From Adiantum capillus-veneris (Eukaryota; Streptophyta; Polypodiopsida; Polypodiales; Pteridaceae), in contig CM043969.1 of NCBI GenBank assembly GCA_014529385.2, positions 66,891,176 through 66,955,175 on the forward strand: a DNA stretch of 64,000 nt, in the 5' to 3' direction. The notes beneath the pieces were generated by a model. That model was not told the DNA's origin. It made no database searches and saw only the letters and a program-made list of their open reading frames with translations. This document shows, piece after piece, positions 47,650 through 60,129 of the stretch (position 1 is its first letter; each line of letters starts with the position of its first letter). The translations under genes and the position numbers were made by a program.

Positions 47650-47735
47650 TACCTAGTTTACATTAAAAAATTACCAAGATTTTAAAGATCTAGCCGATGA
47701 GGAGAGGTGAACTCATTACCTGTAATTCAGGAGGG

Positions 47736-47766
<31 letters not shown>

Positions 47767-47859
47767 AGATCTTAATTCTTTTACCTTGCATTAAAACTAT
47801 CCCAAGAGATCTTCAAGATCTAGCCGACGAGGAGAGTTGAACTCATTACCTGTTATTAT

Positions 47860-47900
<41 letters not shown>
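47069..47900. repeat. (CT)n/(GA)n tracts alternating with a 35-50 bp unit
   Basis: After (CT)n runs (47069-47380), a unit AGATCTAGCCGATGAGGAGA plus GTTGAACTCAATACCTG occurs once inverted (47390-47435) and four times directly (about 47438, 47526, 47685, 47815), each direct copy followed by a (GA)n run. The first two copies form a perfect-looking inverted repeat centred near 47436. Confidence 0.88.
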
Positions 47901-47904
<4 letters not shown>

Positions 47905-48049
47905 CCTTAATTACTTCACATTAAAAGAATCCCCTATCAATTTGCTCCTGCACGTGCTGTTATGTTGTCCTTTTCAAGAATAGTCCTTATTCGTTAAAAA
48001 TATTTTCTCTCATTTTTTGTGTTGCAGCTTTCTCTGCAAGAAACAGGAA

Positions 48050-51000
48050 ATGAGTCGTCATATCACCATCTTCGGCCCTTCCCGGGGACAGAAGTTAGTT
48101 CTTGTCTTCGACAGCCAATATCAAACCATCACAGTACAAGCCTTGAAAGATCATTTCGAAATGGGAGACTCTGATTTCTCTCTACGGCCATTGACATTGC
48201 TTGGTGAACAGATTAAGCTTGAACATGATTGCAATCAAGCAAATGAGTTGATCTACATGTTAGACCACGAGTTGTCACAGTTCTACAAGATTCAACTCGA
48301 TAGTCATCAAGCTTCTCCTTCTGCAGGTTCAAAGTTATCACCAATCATTGTTGATGACGGAAATATACATGCCAACCATTCAAGTACTAAAAGTGTGCTT
48401 GCTGTCATTCGTGCACTTCCATTGCAAACTAATCTAAACGTTGCACTATCATCTGTACAAAAGGTCGAGAGTGTTTTGGAAATGCCAACATTATATGATG
48501 GCTACATTGCTTATGAACTCCCTCCACAAAAACAATTGTCAGCCATGTATGGAATGGAGCAGAGATATGATGGGCATGCCTGGACAGAATATGTAACATG
48601 TAGTAGTGATTTGTTCAAGGGGATGGTTCGCTTTAGTCGTTGTAGTGGCCATTTGCAATGCCCAAATGTGGATTGTCCTTATTTTCAGCATAGAAAGACA
48701 TACAATGAGTCTCAATGGCGGGGGAGACTATCACGTGCTCCTAGTAAGGGTATTTTGGATGCAGATAATGGAAAATTGGTTTGTGTTCATTGTTGTCAAT
48801 TGCCTGAGTGCATTGGAACTTGTCCGGCGGTAATTTATTACTGCATTCCTGTTGAAAAGACTAGCATATGTGCTATACACCGCTGAAGGGAAGAGCAGAA
48901 GTGCAAACTAAGCAATATCAGATGCTCTGTTGCATAGAGCGGCCTTTGACCCTATGACAACTGCGAAAAAACTAGAAAGAGCTACTGTTGAAGAAATTAT
49001 TATGGATAAGCTTATCTCGCAAACATGTGATGTTGATACTCCGATGGGTGATCAAGAGTTCTCTAGCTTTCTTGATGCTGTCACACCTTTGTCAGATAAG
49101 CGTCGAGTACAAAGGAGCTTGGAGTCTGCTAAAAGAGCAAAGGGCATTACATCTGCTGCCCTTGAGTCCATCTTGAGTCTAAAAGCAAAGTCAAGGTATC
49201 CTTTTATTCATAGTGTTCTCTTTCCAGGACAGCTAGGACTAGGGCAACAACCACATGTATTTAAGATGTCTACTATGGGGCCAGGAAGTGGTGTTGACCT
49301 AGTGAACCGCATGCGCCCGGGAGGAAACTTACAAGACATGTGGGTGCACTTCGATCATGTGCATCGTGTGGAGGGTTGGCCTACAATGTCAGCACATGTT
49401 TATGACCCATACGTTAGAGAACTGTTGACTTTGGCAATTTGTGAGTTCACTGTGGAGAACAAACACGCTCAAATAGAGTTTTGGAACATGCTCAATAAAG
49501 TTGTGGTTGATAAAGGTTATGATAAGCCTGAATTTAGAGGGTTCATGGCGGATGAGGCCAATGCAAATGGGATTGTAGTACTCACTATTTACTTTGGTGG
49601 AGCTAAGAAAAGGATGTCGGACAAGGAGAGATCTTGTGTTTTTCATTTGGAACAAAGCATGATTAGGCACACTGTGAAGTGTATACGTCCATCTTTTCAA
49701 GAAGAGCATAAATTATTGTGTCAAAACTGGCTGCATGCTACATCTGAACACTCGGAAAAAGCATGTATGGAGGAGCTTAGACAGTTTTGGAGGGCAGGAC
49801 ATGCAACTGTAGGAGAGATTCCTGCTTTGGAAACTTGGCTATCATGGTGGGATGTTAGAGTTTCTCATTGGGGAGACAGATTTATTGCACAAGATGAAAC
49901 TGGAGCTTTTGTTCCAAGAACAAATCTATCAGAGGTGAAACATGCAAGTATGCGAGCTTCAATTGGTTACAAATCGAACATAGGTCTTTATGAAGCCACA
50001 TGTGCAGATTTGTCTTTGGTAGTTTTACAAAGTGTGCGTTACAATGCTTACTTGAAGGGTGTACAGACGTCTACAGGACCAATCATGGCGGATCTTGCTG
50101 CAAGATTTATGAGCAATCAAATCTAAGAGTGGCTCTAGTAGAAAACTAGTAGATGCAACATCATTGGCAGTTCTTGAAATGCAAATTCCAAGCCCGGAGA
50201 TGAATAGAGATTCAATAAGAGAAAAGAGTGTGCGCAAAACTAGACCTGTCTTTATTGACCCTGATGAAACTCTTGAGGATAGCCATAGACAGGAGTTTGT
50301 TAAGTTACCACACCAGTCAATTGTAGAGCACAATACAAGCCGGTCAATTTTGCGACATCAAAGATTTGGCCAGAGCAAAAGCTACCAAAAACAGTTTGGG
50401 CAATTCGACGAACGGAGCCTGGCAGGAAAATGACATGTTTTGGTGTTTTGCTTGGTGAGACAGCACGTTGTGGTAGATTTATAAATGAAACTTCAAGCAA
50501 CATAAAAATTGGAGTTCCTGCACCGTGTTTTTGGGGAAGGAGGAAATATCCTTCTGCAGGCCCTAAACCAGGAGGGGTTGTTGAGGGATTTGTCTGGTTT
50601 TGCAACAGTAGCAACAGTCATGCTTGGAATATTGATGACATGATTATTGGACCTCCTGGACCTGCCCCTGGATTGTGGATTGTGGATGAGGGAACTTCCC
50701 TTTTGCCTTCGGAGGTTGAGATCCTTCAAAGGAATGGATTTGTTTTGCAAGGTGCTAATGCATGCACACCTATGGGAAACCACCCTTCAAGGCAGAATGG
50801 GCCGCAACCTAGTTCTTTTCGTGCGAAGTTTAGAGATGGAAAACAAGTGAGATGGAGGTCAAAACTAACCAAGGAGTTCCATGGCCGGATTGAATTGGGA
50901 AGAAGCATGCAAGCAAAGTTGGTGCGGGAGGTAATATTGGTGCCAAATGCATCGAATGTTTTCCACATTAGCACTGATGGTTCAGCTCAAAAGGGTATGA

Positions 51001-51218
51001 CTTATGCAGTGACCATTGCAGACTTTCCTCGATGTACTTGTGAGGACTTCCTAAAAAGAGACAGCCAACGCCTCACGTATGTGGCATGTAAACACATGTA
51101 TTTTGTGTTCTTTCGTGTCCTTGGCTTAGACTCTATAGCTCATGAGTTTATGCATCAGGCTGCACTAACAAAAGTAGAGCTATTCCAGGGGCTAGGAGGG
51201 GCTAGAGTTTCAACATAA
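48050..51218 (+). pseudogene. MULE transposase with zinc region and SWIM finger, frame-broken
   Basis: ATG at 48050 (MSRHITIFGPSRGQK), with a 5' intron acceptor (GTGTTGCAG) just before it. N-terminal region 1: 'CSGHLQCPNVDCPYF' and 'CVHCCQLPECIGTCPAV' give a cysteine-rich zinc-binding module (about 48630-48835). Then the MULE catalytic core: 'YDPYVRELLTLAICEF', 'FMADEANANGIVVLTI', 'CVFHLEQSM'. C-terminal SWIM finger C-x-C-xn-C-x-H: 'FPRCTCEDFLKRDS' and 'YVACKHMYFVFF' (about 51025-51110). Breaks: in-frame TGA at 48884 with a 1-base shift by about 48910, a shift near 50115 and another near 50385. So it is inactive as it stands. Confidence 0.82.
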
Positions 51219-51419
51219 TATTGTTCCCTTGAGAATCTGGTTGGTTCTATCAATGATGACTTGATACTTATTCCATTTTGCATATAATGCTCGTTTCACT
51301 TGAAGAAATAACAAAATCTTCAGCCTGGGAGAGTTTTTGCTACCAAGGATGACTTCACTGCTAGCTTGAAAAAAGATACCTGCATTTTGTCATCGAATAT
51401 ATAGCTTGAGTAAATATGA

Positions 51420-51496
51420 ATTTCTTTTCAAGTTTTTGAGAACTTTTGCTCGGAAGATGAGTCGCTCGATTTTTCTTGCTCGGAGAACGGCAAACC
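51420..51496. repeat. Right terminal inverted repeat region
   Basis: Inverted relative to 41145-41215; TTGCTCGGAGAACGGCAAACC at the end. 'GCTCGG' and 'GCTCG' recur subterminally. Confidence 0.6.
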
Positions 51497-51800
51497 TGGG
51501 AAACTAAGGGTGTGTATCAACCTAAAAACGTGAATGTAGCAAACATTAGAGACAAATTTCCTCTTCCTATCAACGATCACTTTCTAGAAAGAGACAACTT
51601 TCATGAAAAATGGGAAACTAATAGTGTGTATCAATCTCAAAAAAGTGAATGCATCAACCATTAGAACAAATTTCCTCTTTCTATCACCGATCACTTTCTA
51701 GAAAAGAAGCCTACCACTTCTTAGATGGGTTCTCTAGCTATAACCAATCATCCACTGATCCAAAAGATCAACATGGACATTATTCTGCTACTATGCTTGG
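51497..51800 (+). pseudogene. RT remnant, right half, with 114-bp tandem duplication
   Basis: Resumes the RT after the MULE: 'GKLRVCINLKNVN', 'DKFPLPINDHFLER'. The unit from TGGGAAACTA is repeated at 51611 with changes, then 'FLEK' and a 'FLDGFSSYNQS' segment follow. It fits the large element's 'YPLPITEHVLER' and 'FLDGFSGYNQL'. Confidence 0.88.
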
Positions 51801-52740
51801 TGGTTACGTAGAGGAGTCTTTCCCAAGTTTCTTCTCTTCCATAGTTATTAAGGACACCAAATCTATAATAGGCCAAACAGATAGCTATGGACATTGCTTT
51901 TTTACTACATGGATATTTTTTTATAAAAATTGGTTTATTTTTTACATGCATGTAGTCCAATCATGATAAAGGGAACAAAAGTAAAAAATGAGTCCTTAGG
52001 TGTGTGTAATTAGGTAAATCAATTTGATAGTTCTTGATTTCTAATATTTTATAGTTAGAACAACACAAAAAGGGAGCAATCCATTAAAAAGATGTTTGCA
52101 TAGTATTTTTAGGTCACTTTTTCTTGCTTTGGAAATAATTGATTTTTCTAAAGGTGCGTTTTGTTATTTTATTTTAGTTTTTGACCACGAATGTCCAAAG
52201 GAGAGATGGACTTCAAACAACTCACCTAGAAAGTATGATGAAAATGTCATAAAAATTTGAAGAAATTTGAAACAAGTCGATGAAAATCCTAATCGGGTAC
52301 CTGTACCGAATTGGAACACGTCGGTAAAATGCCTAATTGGCTACCTAAATTAAACTTTCAAAAAAGACTTAGGCACAACCATAGAAGTCATAATACAGTA
52401 ACTTTCAGCTCAAGAATATATAGTTTGATTTAATAGGGCCTATGGCTAGGTCTCAGTAAATTTGAGGCCGAAAAACTCCTAGCTCATTGAAAGATGCCCC
52501 TCCCTAAGGGTCTGTGTGAGAATTATACAATTTAAACTTTCATAAAATTTCAATATACATCAGAGTTGCAAAAGCATTTTTATAGAGGAGGACTTCTCAG
52601 CATTGACCTAGCCTAGAGTTTAAGCCATGAGCCAGAGTAGAGGTACCTACTAGCAACTAATGCTACCCCTGAATGTGTATGGATAAAAGTGTACTCAAGA
52701 TAATGACCAAGTGGAGGGTGAATATATGTGTACAACACAT

Positions 52741-52799
<59 letters not shown>

Positions 52800-54059
52800 T
52801 GAAAAAGAGTGCATAGAGACACAAGAGAATGACAAAAGAGAATCTTTAAATACCACATCTAAATGAAATAGACAAACCATGAATTAATGCACTAGCAAAA
52901 TTTGTGTATACCATAACTTCAATATAAATAAAAAAGTAGAAGCATCGGACCCTATGTGGGATCGATCGATCCACCCATCTAGATCCACTCCTACCATGGA
53001 TAGAGAGAATTTCACTTCGCCAAGAGTGAGTTAGGACACCTCCAACTTACCTAATCCAAACATAATCCAAGGCCGCTTTGCCTCCCTCCATGAACCCAAG
53101 CTCTAAAAGGATTCCAAATACTAGCAGGTGGTAGAAAATAAGCACCAACCATACTTGTTTAGGGGTCATGCCTCTTTGGTGCCACATTGGGTGTTTAGGC
53201 CAAGCCAAGGCAAGATATCCAATGTGTTAGCTGTGTAAGTCATTCAACCCAGACACACTAAACGCAAATGAGCATAAGAAAAACAAAATAGGATCTAGGC
53301 TCCACGCCCTTGATCTAGCAAAGCCCTAGGTCATTGATCCTTTTGTTTAAGGCCAACTGATGTAGGCAGTCTAATCTTATATTGATGCTATCATGAGAAA
53401 GAGTCCAACCAAAATAGAATCTTGCATATGCACATAAAATCTTCTCCAAGTGATGTACTAACAGACCCATGCATAATTGATATACTATGATTGCATCTCA
53501 CCCTCCTTGCACATAGAGCGAGTTTTGACCGAGAATGGTGGAAAGCAGCACGTAGGTGCACATGAGACATCCACATTTATCCTTGACATTCAATACATTG
53601 TATGAAATCATCACATCCATCCAATCATGATGCAAAACATCCCCACCACTTTGATCAAGCATTTGCCATAATTTCATATGAAGATGGGGTGTACGCGTGA
53701 CATACAAAAGAAAGTGTTTGGCATCATACCAATGCATCAAGCTCAACCCTATAACATATACCAACACCTTATTATCATTTCACCCATATATGACTCATAC
53801 TAACAACCGTGACACAAAAGAAAACCACTTTATGCAAAACCACCCGTATGGTTCCAGTTGACTAGCTATAAATTCACACATAGGTTTATGGACATCAAAC
53901 ATTTGAAATTAACTCACCAAAACAAACCATAAACCATATATGAACCATTCATCAAACTCAGGACTCCATATGGTACTCCCCTTGTAGCATCCCTACACGT
54001 ATAGGTAATCTGAATGGCCACCTGTATTTCGGTGTCGATCTTCTTTGTGATTTCATGTG
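51801..54059. other. Intergenic, (GA)n at 52744-52792, no gene seen
   Basis: AT-rich; the only notable feature is the uninterrupted (GA)n run. Short frames have no domain. Confidence 0.6.
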
Positions 54060-54491
54060 TTACCTCGTGGAATTTCTCTTGAGCAATTGTGAATTCGCAA
54101 GGGAGGCTTCAACCTCGCGTGCCTTTGCAAGAATGGTTTTACTCCCTACTTCTTGCAAGCTCTCAAGCTTGTGTACCCGTTGTTTGAGAGTTGCGTTCTC
54201 CTCTATGAGGACTTGGACCTGAGCCTCGAGGGTGGAGATGCTTGATTCTTGGAAGGCGGAGGGATCCTTCCGGGGGGCGATAGCCGCAACAAGGAAACTC
54301 CGTGGGCGAGATGTCATTATGCCAAAGGTGGAAATATCATCTACGGGTTGTGTGGCTGAGGCTCGTTGAGGTTGGGTTGAGACCTTGGGCATTATGGCAC
54401 TCTCTGTGGGACAATCAGACTTTTGACTTTGGGATCGTCCCCTGCAAGACATCAGAACCTTTGACTGTGGGACTCGATCCAATTCTCTCAA
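54060..54491 (-). CDS. Hypothetical coiled-coil ORF
   Basis: 143 codons on the minus strand; Ser/Pro-rich N-terminus, then a heptad-like helix (LEAQVQVLIEENATLKQRVH, KLESLQEVGSK). It could be the start of a transposon or host gene fragment. I see no homologous domain, no intron evidence and no partner gene. Confidence 0.3.
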   Translation of the reverse strand: MRELDRVPQSKVLMSCRGRSQSQKSDCPTESAIMPKVSTQPQRASATQPVDDISTFGIMTSRPRSFLVAAIAPRKDPSAFQESSISTLEAQVQVLIEENATLKQRVHKLESLQEVGSKTILAKAREVEASLANSQLLKRNSTR

Positions 54492-54584
54492 TGAGAGAAA
54501 CGCTCAACAGGTTCGACGGTAATAGAAAGCGTGGTCGCCTGCAGTGTGGTCAGGAGTATGACAGGAGCAGATTCAGTAGGCCGT

Positions 54585-54690
54585 TCAGCAGGTGCAAGGC
54601 TGCAGGTGTCACAGGTCAACAACAGGTGCAGGGCCGCAGGTGTCATAGGTCAGTAGCAAGCACAAGGTCGTAGGCATCACAGATTTTGCA
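54585..54690. repeat. GC-rich minisatellite
   Basis: Imperfect repeats of GCAGGTGTCACAGGTCA-like units of 30-35 bp ('CAGGTGCAAGGCTGCAGGTG', 'CAGGTGCAGGGCCGCAGGTG', etc). Confidence 0.6.
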
Positions 54691-54820
54691 GGTGACGACA
54701 AGCCCTTAATGTGCTTGGCAAAGGGAGGCATAGCTATAGCTTTAACCCCCCTAGCCAGGCACTACCCTGCAACCTGGTGGGTAGTTCGTACAAACACTGA
54801 GAGAGGAAGCTAGGGCAAAC

Positions 54821-54825
<5 letters not shown>

Positions 54826-54900
<75 letters not shown>
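54826..54900. repeat. (GA)n at left arm edge
   Basis: Uninterrupted GA run. Confidence 0.98.
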
Positions 54901-54903
<3 letters not shown>

Positions 54904-55629
54904 GATGGCTATGGAGCTTTAAGCTTCTTATTGTGATGAAGAAGTGCTTATGGATTCTTAGAAGACTTTTTGCTTTGCTACAATAGAGTGATGATAAGAG
55001 TTACATAGAGGATTTCTCCACAAAGTTGATGTAGAGCACATACACCATGAAAAGAGAAGAGAACATACTAAGCAAGTAGAGAGAGATAGTTCTTCTTCTT
55101 TTTCTTCCCACAAACGAGAGAGAAATTCCTATGGAGATGGTAATGGAAAGCTTGCACCACTCTATATAATACATATGTAGAGTTTCATTGTATTCTATGC
55201 AACTAACGACATCAAAAACTGAGTACTACGATCGTTTATATGCAAACTTTGCCAGCCAAGAGTGTGCCCCAAGCCAAGAGGTAGTGCCCTCTCTTTTTCT
55301 AGACTTAGCCCTTGCTTTTTGAGTTTTTAGCTAAAAACGTGACATAACTTCTGAAAGTCAACTGTAACCAAAATCATCCAAGTTTACTTGCAAAAATTAC
55401 TTTCGTAAAACAGTATATAGGCAACTAATGAGACCGTGAGTGAACTAGACTGCATCATGGTGCCCTGGTGTATTTACAGTGCTGCTTTTTATAAAAATAA
55501 TTATCATGATTCTATTTCTCCATCATATGTCCATTTTCCACCTATATGGTGACTAAAAATAATATTTTTGGGTTTAGACTATTTTATAAAATACATTGCT
55601 TTTTGGAAATGTTAAAAACCACAAAAAGC

Positions 55630-55960
55630 TAAAAATAGAATAAAAAGGAAAAAAAGCTAAATTTGAACCATAGCTTCCCCTCGTCTATCCGAACTAGAAA
55701 ATGGTCTTGCTTTTCATCGAAAAGCATGGAAAGCTAAACATAGTGCAAAAAACACTCAAAAAAGTGAATTTCTAAAAAATTGAACCCTAGCTTCTTCGAG
55801 ACTTGTAGATTAAGCATCCGGCCTTGCTTTTCACAAAAAAAAAAAATCCAAAAGCATAAAAATCAAGAAAAAGTAAAAAAAGAAAGTTTTTTCTGAAACT
55901 AAATCAAACGGTTGTTTGACCTACCAAAACATGAAAACGACCTTGCTTTTTATTTTAAAA
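55630..55960. repeat. Diverged tandem units of about 110 bp
   Basis: Three loosely similar units, each with CTTGCTTTTCA/T and an A-rich 'AAAAGCATGGAAAGCTAAA'-like tail. Confidence 0.5.
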
Positions 55961-56136
55961 CCTTCAACATTGCACAACAAACTTTCTTAGCCAAAAAATT
56001 TAAGAAACGTACATTGGAATCAAATATTTTTATATTTTGAAAAGAGACCCAAAAATCGGGGATCTTAAACTCATATAGTAAAAATGGCCAAATCCACGCT
56101 CATTTATGCCATTTTCTTGTGTGTGTGTGTGTGTGT

Positions 56137-56200
<64 letters not shown>

Positions 56201-57043
56201 TCTCTTGTACATGTGACATTTTCCAATTCTGCACAACTAGCTCGAGACCTCTTACCAAGGTCTAACATGAGGAGTAAGTTTCCCCAGGCATCAACCATTT
56301 AGTTTGTGAAACTACTCATTGTCTTTAAAGGGAATGTGCATGAGATGATTGATTCGACACCGCATATTACGTGCAGTGTGCTGGAGTTGAACATAGTTGG
56401 CCAACCGTTGCCCATGCTCCTACTTTTGTTGGCCTAGTGTTTGTTTGAGATTCATTTCTTTGTTGAGTTATTTGGTCTTCTCATTGGCTTCCTATTGGAC
56501 TTGTTGAATTTCCTTGATATACTTCTCTTGCAATGAAGAGCATGCAACAAAGAGTTTATTATTTGCTTCCATCTCATTGAAGAACATAGATTAAAATTTC
56601 TTGCAATAGCTCAATGAAATTTTGAAATGGTGGTGATGCATTGCTTATAAAATTTCTCGATGAAATAGAACCATCAACCCATTACATGATTTGTTTGCAC
56701 CCAATGTTCCATAGTTGATTTGTAGCATTGACATTAGATATACCAACTCACATGGTTGCATATTCTTGCTTGAAATCAACATTCGTAAGATACTATTTTG
56801 GTCTTTTATCAAGGTCTTGAAATGGAAGGGGATTGAATGACATTAGAGTGAGCTTGATCAATTGAATTTGAAAGAGACATGGAGGAAAGAACCAAAGAGA
56901 ACTCATAGATATGAGATTTGGATGATGTTGTGGAGAGAAGAAAGTGAGGTAAGGTTGATTAGACTCCTTTGAAATCAAATGGTTGTGCTAGAGACTGAAG
57001 TGTTGCTCTGCACAAGTAGAATAGTGTCTCCCATTGTTCTAAG

Positions 57044-57080
<37 letters not shown>

Positions 57081-59404
57081 TCTACAACCTTAAGAGATAT
57101 CCACTTTTTGTCAAATCTAGGCAGCAATGAATATCCCTTTAATGATAGTATATAGAGAGATAATGTGAAATATCTACTTTTTTGACAGGTGGAGGACTAA
57201 GAAGTGCTTCCTTTACTAACCTCAAAGTGAGAGAGAGTGGCCTCAATATAAAGAGAGAGAGGAGAGGAGAGGAAAAAATAAATTAAGTTCTAAAATAAAA
57301 TTAAGTTATGCACCTCTCTTTTTGGTGAAAGCTATCTATTTTAAAAGATAAGATATAGAAGTAGCTTTTAAAAAAAGCTATGCATAGGCCTTTTTTCCCA
57401 CTCTTCTAGGCTTGGTTAAACCTAGCTTAAGCCTCAAGCATTTCATTAAGTGCCAAACACCGAGGCCCTCCTATACCCCATTAGCTTCCTAATGTTTTTT
57501 TCACCCATCATACTACCAACTATTTGATTGTGTCTTCACTAGCTAGAACGGAACTAGATACAGAAGCTTGCCTTTCTTGCTTCCTTTTTTTGGAGTTGTT
57601 TCCTAGCTAGTTGTGGATCCTACATGGCCAAGTTAAAATCCAAGGATGATTTGGAACCTTTTTTTTGTTGCAAACATATTTTGGTAGTTTTCAACACAAA
57701 ATTTGACTTCCAAAATTTAATCAAGCATGTAAACATGGTCTACAGGCATCACGGAACATGTAGAAAGTAAGAAATTCAAAAATTGTAACTTTTGAACAAT
57801 ATATCATAATATTGGACTCTTATGCATGACAAATATTTTTTTCTTTACAACTTGGATGTTGCCTCATGTATGAGTATATTCCCTAGATCTTGGATGATTT
57901 TGATTACTAAAACTCGGTAAAGAAAATTTTCATATCTATAATTTCTCTCTAGTGGATTCCTGGTGTTCTAAATGTCCAAATGAGTTGAGATTGGGTGGGC
58001 AGGCTTAGAAAGAAAGGGTTGACTAGATGATGAAGGCAAAGTCATGCCCTATGAGCAACTTTTCACACTACCCCGATATTGGACTTGTGTTCATAGAAGG
58101 GTACTTTGGCACTAGAGGTTGGTCGTACACCCTCTTGCATTACCTTTGGCAAAGGTTTGGTGAAATTTGGACCTCTGAATGTCAATTTAGACCATATTTT
58201 GGGTTGTGGGACTTTGAAATCCCCTCTTTTGGCTTATGGAAAGACTTTGTGGTCCAAATTTGGTGGAAGTTTGTTATGCAGTGTGTTGATCACTCATTGA
58301 AACCGCTAGTGAAGATCAATCCAAAATCTAAGGTCACAATTCAATATTGTGGTATTGGAGTATTACTACAAGTTTGGCTTATCTTCCACCACATGTCTCC
58401 CTTAGCCTAATTCAAATTCTTATGGTCAAATTCAAAAGTCAAAAGTTTCCCCTTCGTATAAATTTTTGGCTTATGGTCTCTGAAATGCCAAATTTTGAGC
58501 TTGGTTGATCCTCCTATGAAAAAATTGAGCTTGCATGGTATCATTGGATTTCCCTTGACGTGTAGATGCTATTATTATCATGAGTCATGGATATTTCTTT
58601 GAGGGACTACTTGTCTATTGTATCATTTTTGACATTTTTTGCTTTGGCTGATTCCCTACATCCCTTCAAACACCTTTATTCCCTTGAAGCTAAATTTGAA
58701 GTCGTGGATCTCAATATAGTGTCCATACAACTTGAAGGCCTTTGATTTGCACTTTTCGTCACATGCTTAGATTTTTTACCCCAAATTTCTCCATGGCAAT
58801 TTTTATGACTTGGTAGTTGCTCGTTATAGCTACTGGTGGGTCCAAAATTCTTGGCTTTTGCACAAGATTTGGTCGTGTCCCACCGAGACATCCCAATGGG
58901 ACACTTTCTCTTTAGTATGCCTTTTTCTCTATCTCTTGGCCTTAGGTCTCTATAAATATTCTATTTTCATTTTGGCTTTGCAAGTAGCTTTTCCATGGTC
59001 TCTAAAGCATGTGTGATGAATTTAGTCCAATTTGGATCAATTTTTGTCGTTGTAGCCATTTTCTTGATTTTAATGATGCAGTGACCCCTTGGAGTAGTTT
59101 TTTGTAAACCAAATATCTAGAAATGCTGTACAACACGTCCTAGAGTAGTCGGTGAAGTCAGATATGAAATCTGAATTGTTAAGAATTTGGGCCCTTGTCG
59201 TGATGGCCATGCTTGCACTTATGCCAAAATGACTTTTGTCACCACAATTTTTTCTAAAAAGGATTTTCCAAACCCATGGTTCAATTTTGGCCAAATTTTG
59301 CCTACAGATTTATTCCCTATGACCATTTTTCCATTTAGATTTGGCAATTTTTTGCCTATCCTGTTATCTACCCTCTTGAAATTTGATGGCAAGCAAACAA
59401 GAAT
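55961..59404. other. Loop between the inverted arms; no gene seen
   Basis: Contains (GT)n(GA)n at 56120-56198 and (GA)n at 57048-57075. Only short frames without domains; the 127-codon frame at 58027 (plus) has ordinary composition but no recognisable motif. Confidence 0.6.
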
Positions 59405-60125
59405 TTGTGGTTTTCAACGTTTCCAAAAAGCAATATGTTTTTTAAAATAGTCCAAACCCAAAAATATTATTTTTAGTCACCGTATGAGTGGAAAATGGAC
59501 ATATGATGGAGAAATAGAATTATGAGAATTATTTCTATAAAAGGAGACAGTGTAAATACACTGGGGCATCACGATGCAATCTAGTTCACTTACGGGCTCA
59601 TTAGTTGTGTAGATACTTTTTTACAAAAGTAATTTTTGCAGGTAACATTGGATGGTTTTGGCTAGAGTTGACTTTCAAAAGTTTTGTCATGTTTTTCGCT
59701 AAAAACTCAAAAAGCAAGGGTTGAGTCTAGCAAAAGAGAGGGCGCTACTTCTTGGCTTGGGGCACACTCTTGGCTCCCAAAGTTTGCATATGAACGATGG
59801 TAGTGCTCAGTTTTTGGTGTCATCAGTTGCATAGAATACAATGAAACTCTACGTATGTATTATATAGAGTGGTGCAAGCTCTCCATCACCATCTCCATAG
59901 GAATTTATCTCTCGTTTGTGGGAAGAAAAAGAAGAAGAACTATCTCTCTCTACTTCCTTATTATATTCCCTTCTCTTTTCAGGGTGTACGTGCTCCATAT
60001 CAAATTCATGGAGAAATCCTCTACATAGCTCTTATCATCACTCTCTTGTAGCAAAGCAAGAAGCCTTCTAAGCATTCTTAAGCACTTCTTGATCACAATA
60101 AGAAGCTCTAAGCTCCATAGCCATC

Positions 60126-60129
<4 letters not shown>

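Larger units (their letters stand above)
41145..51496. mobile_element. 10.35-kb Mutator-like transposon carrying a ParB-methyltransferase gene
   Basis: It interrupts a reverse-transcriptase reading frame exactly between matching 10-bp target copies; rejoining the flanks at one copy restores the G-K-L-R-V-C motif. Ends are diverged inverted repeats sharing a C-C-G-A-G-C block about 15 bp inside each end (ACACCGAGCGAA at left, TTCTCCGAGCAA at right on the opposite strand). Content, left to right: (GT)n(GA)n tract, minus-strand ParB-methyltransferase gene (42.1-45.9 kb), palindrome array (45.99-46.86 kb), (CT)n/(GA)n repeats, plus-strand transposase (48.05-51.2 kb). It is Mutator-like from the transposase domains and target-duplication length. 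Confidence 0.82.

Noticed and set aside
47400-47900. tRNA-like B-box (AGTTCAACTCT) repeated in the 47-kb repeats
   Set aside because: Only weak similarity, no A box or cloverleaf; repeats fit better as tandem units with (GA)n.
58027-58410. 127-codon plus-strand ORF in the inverted-repeat loop
   Set aside because: No recognisable domain and no partner exon; likely chance.
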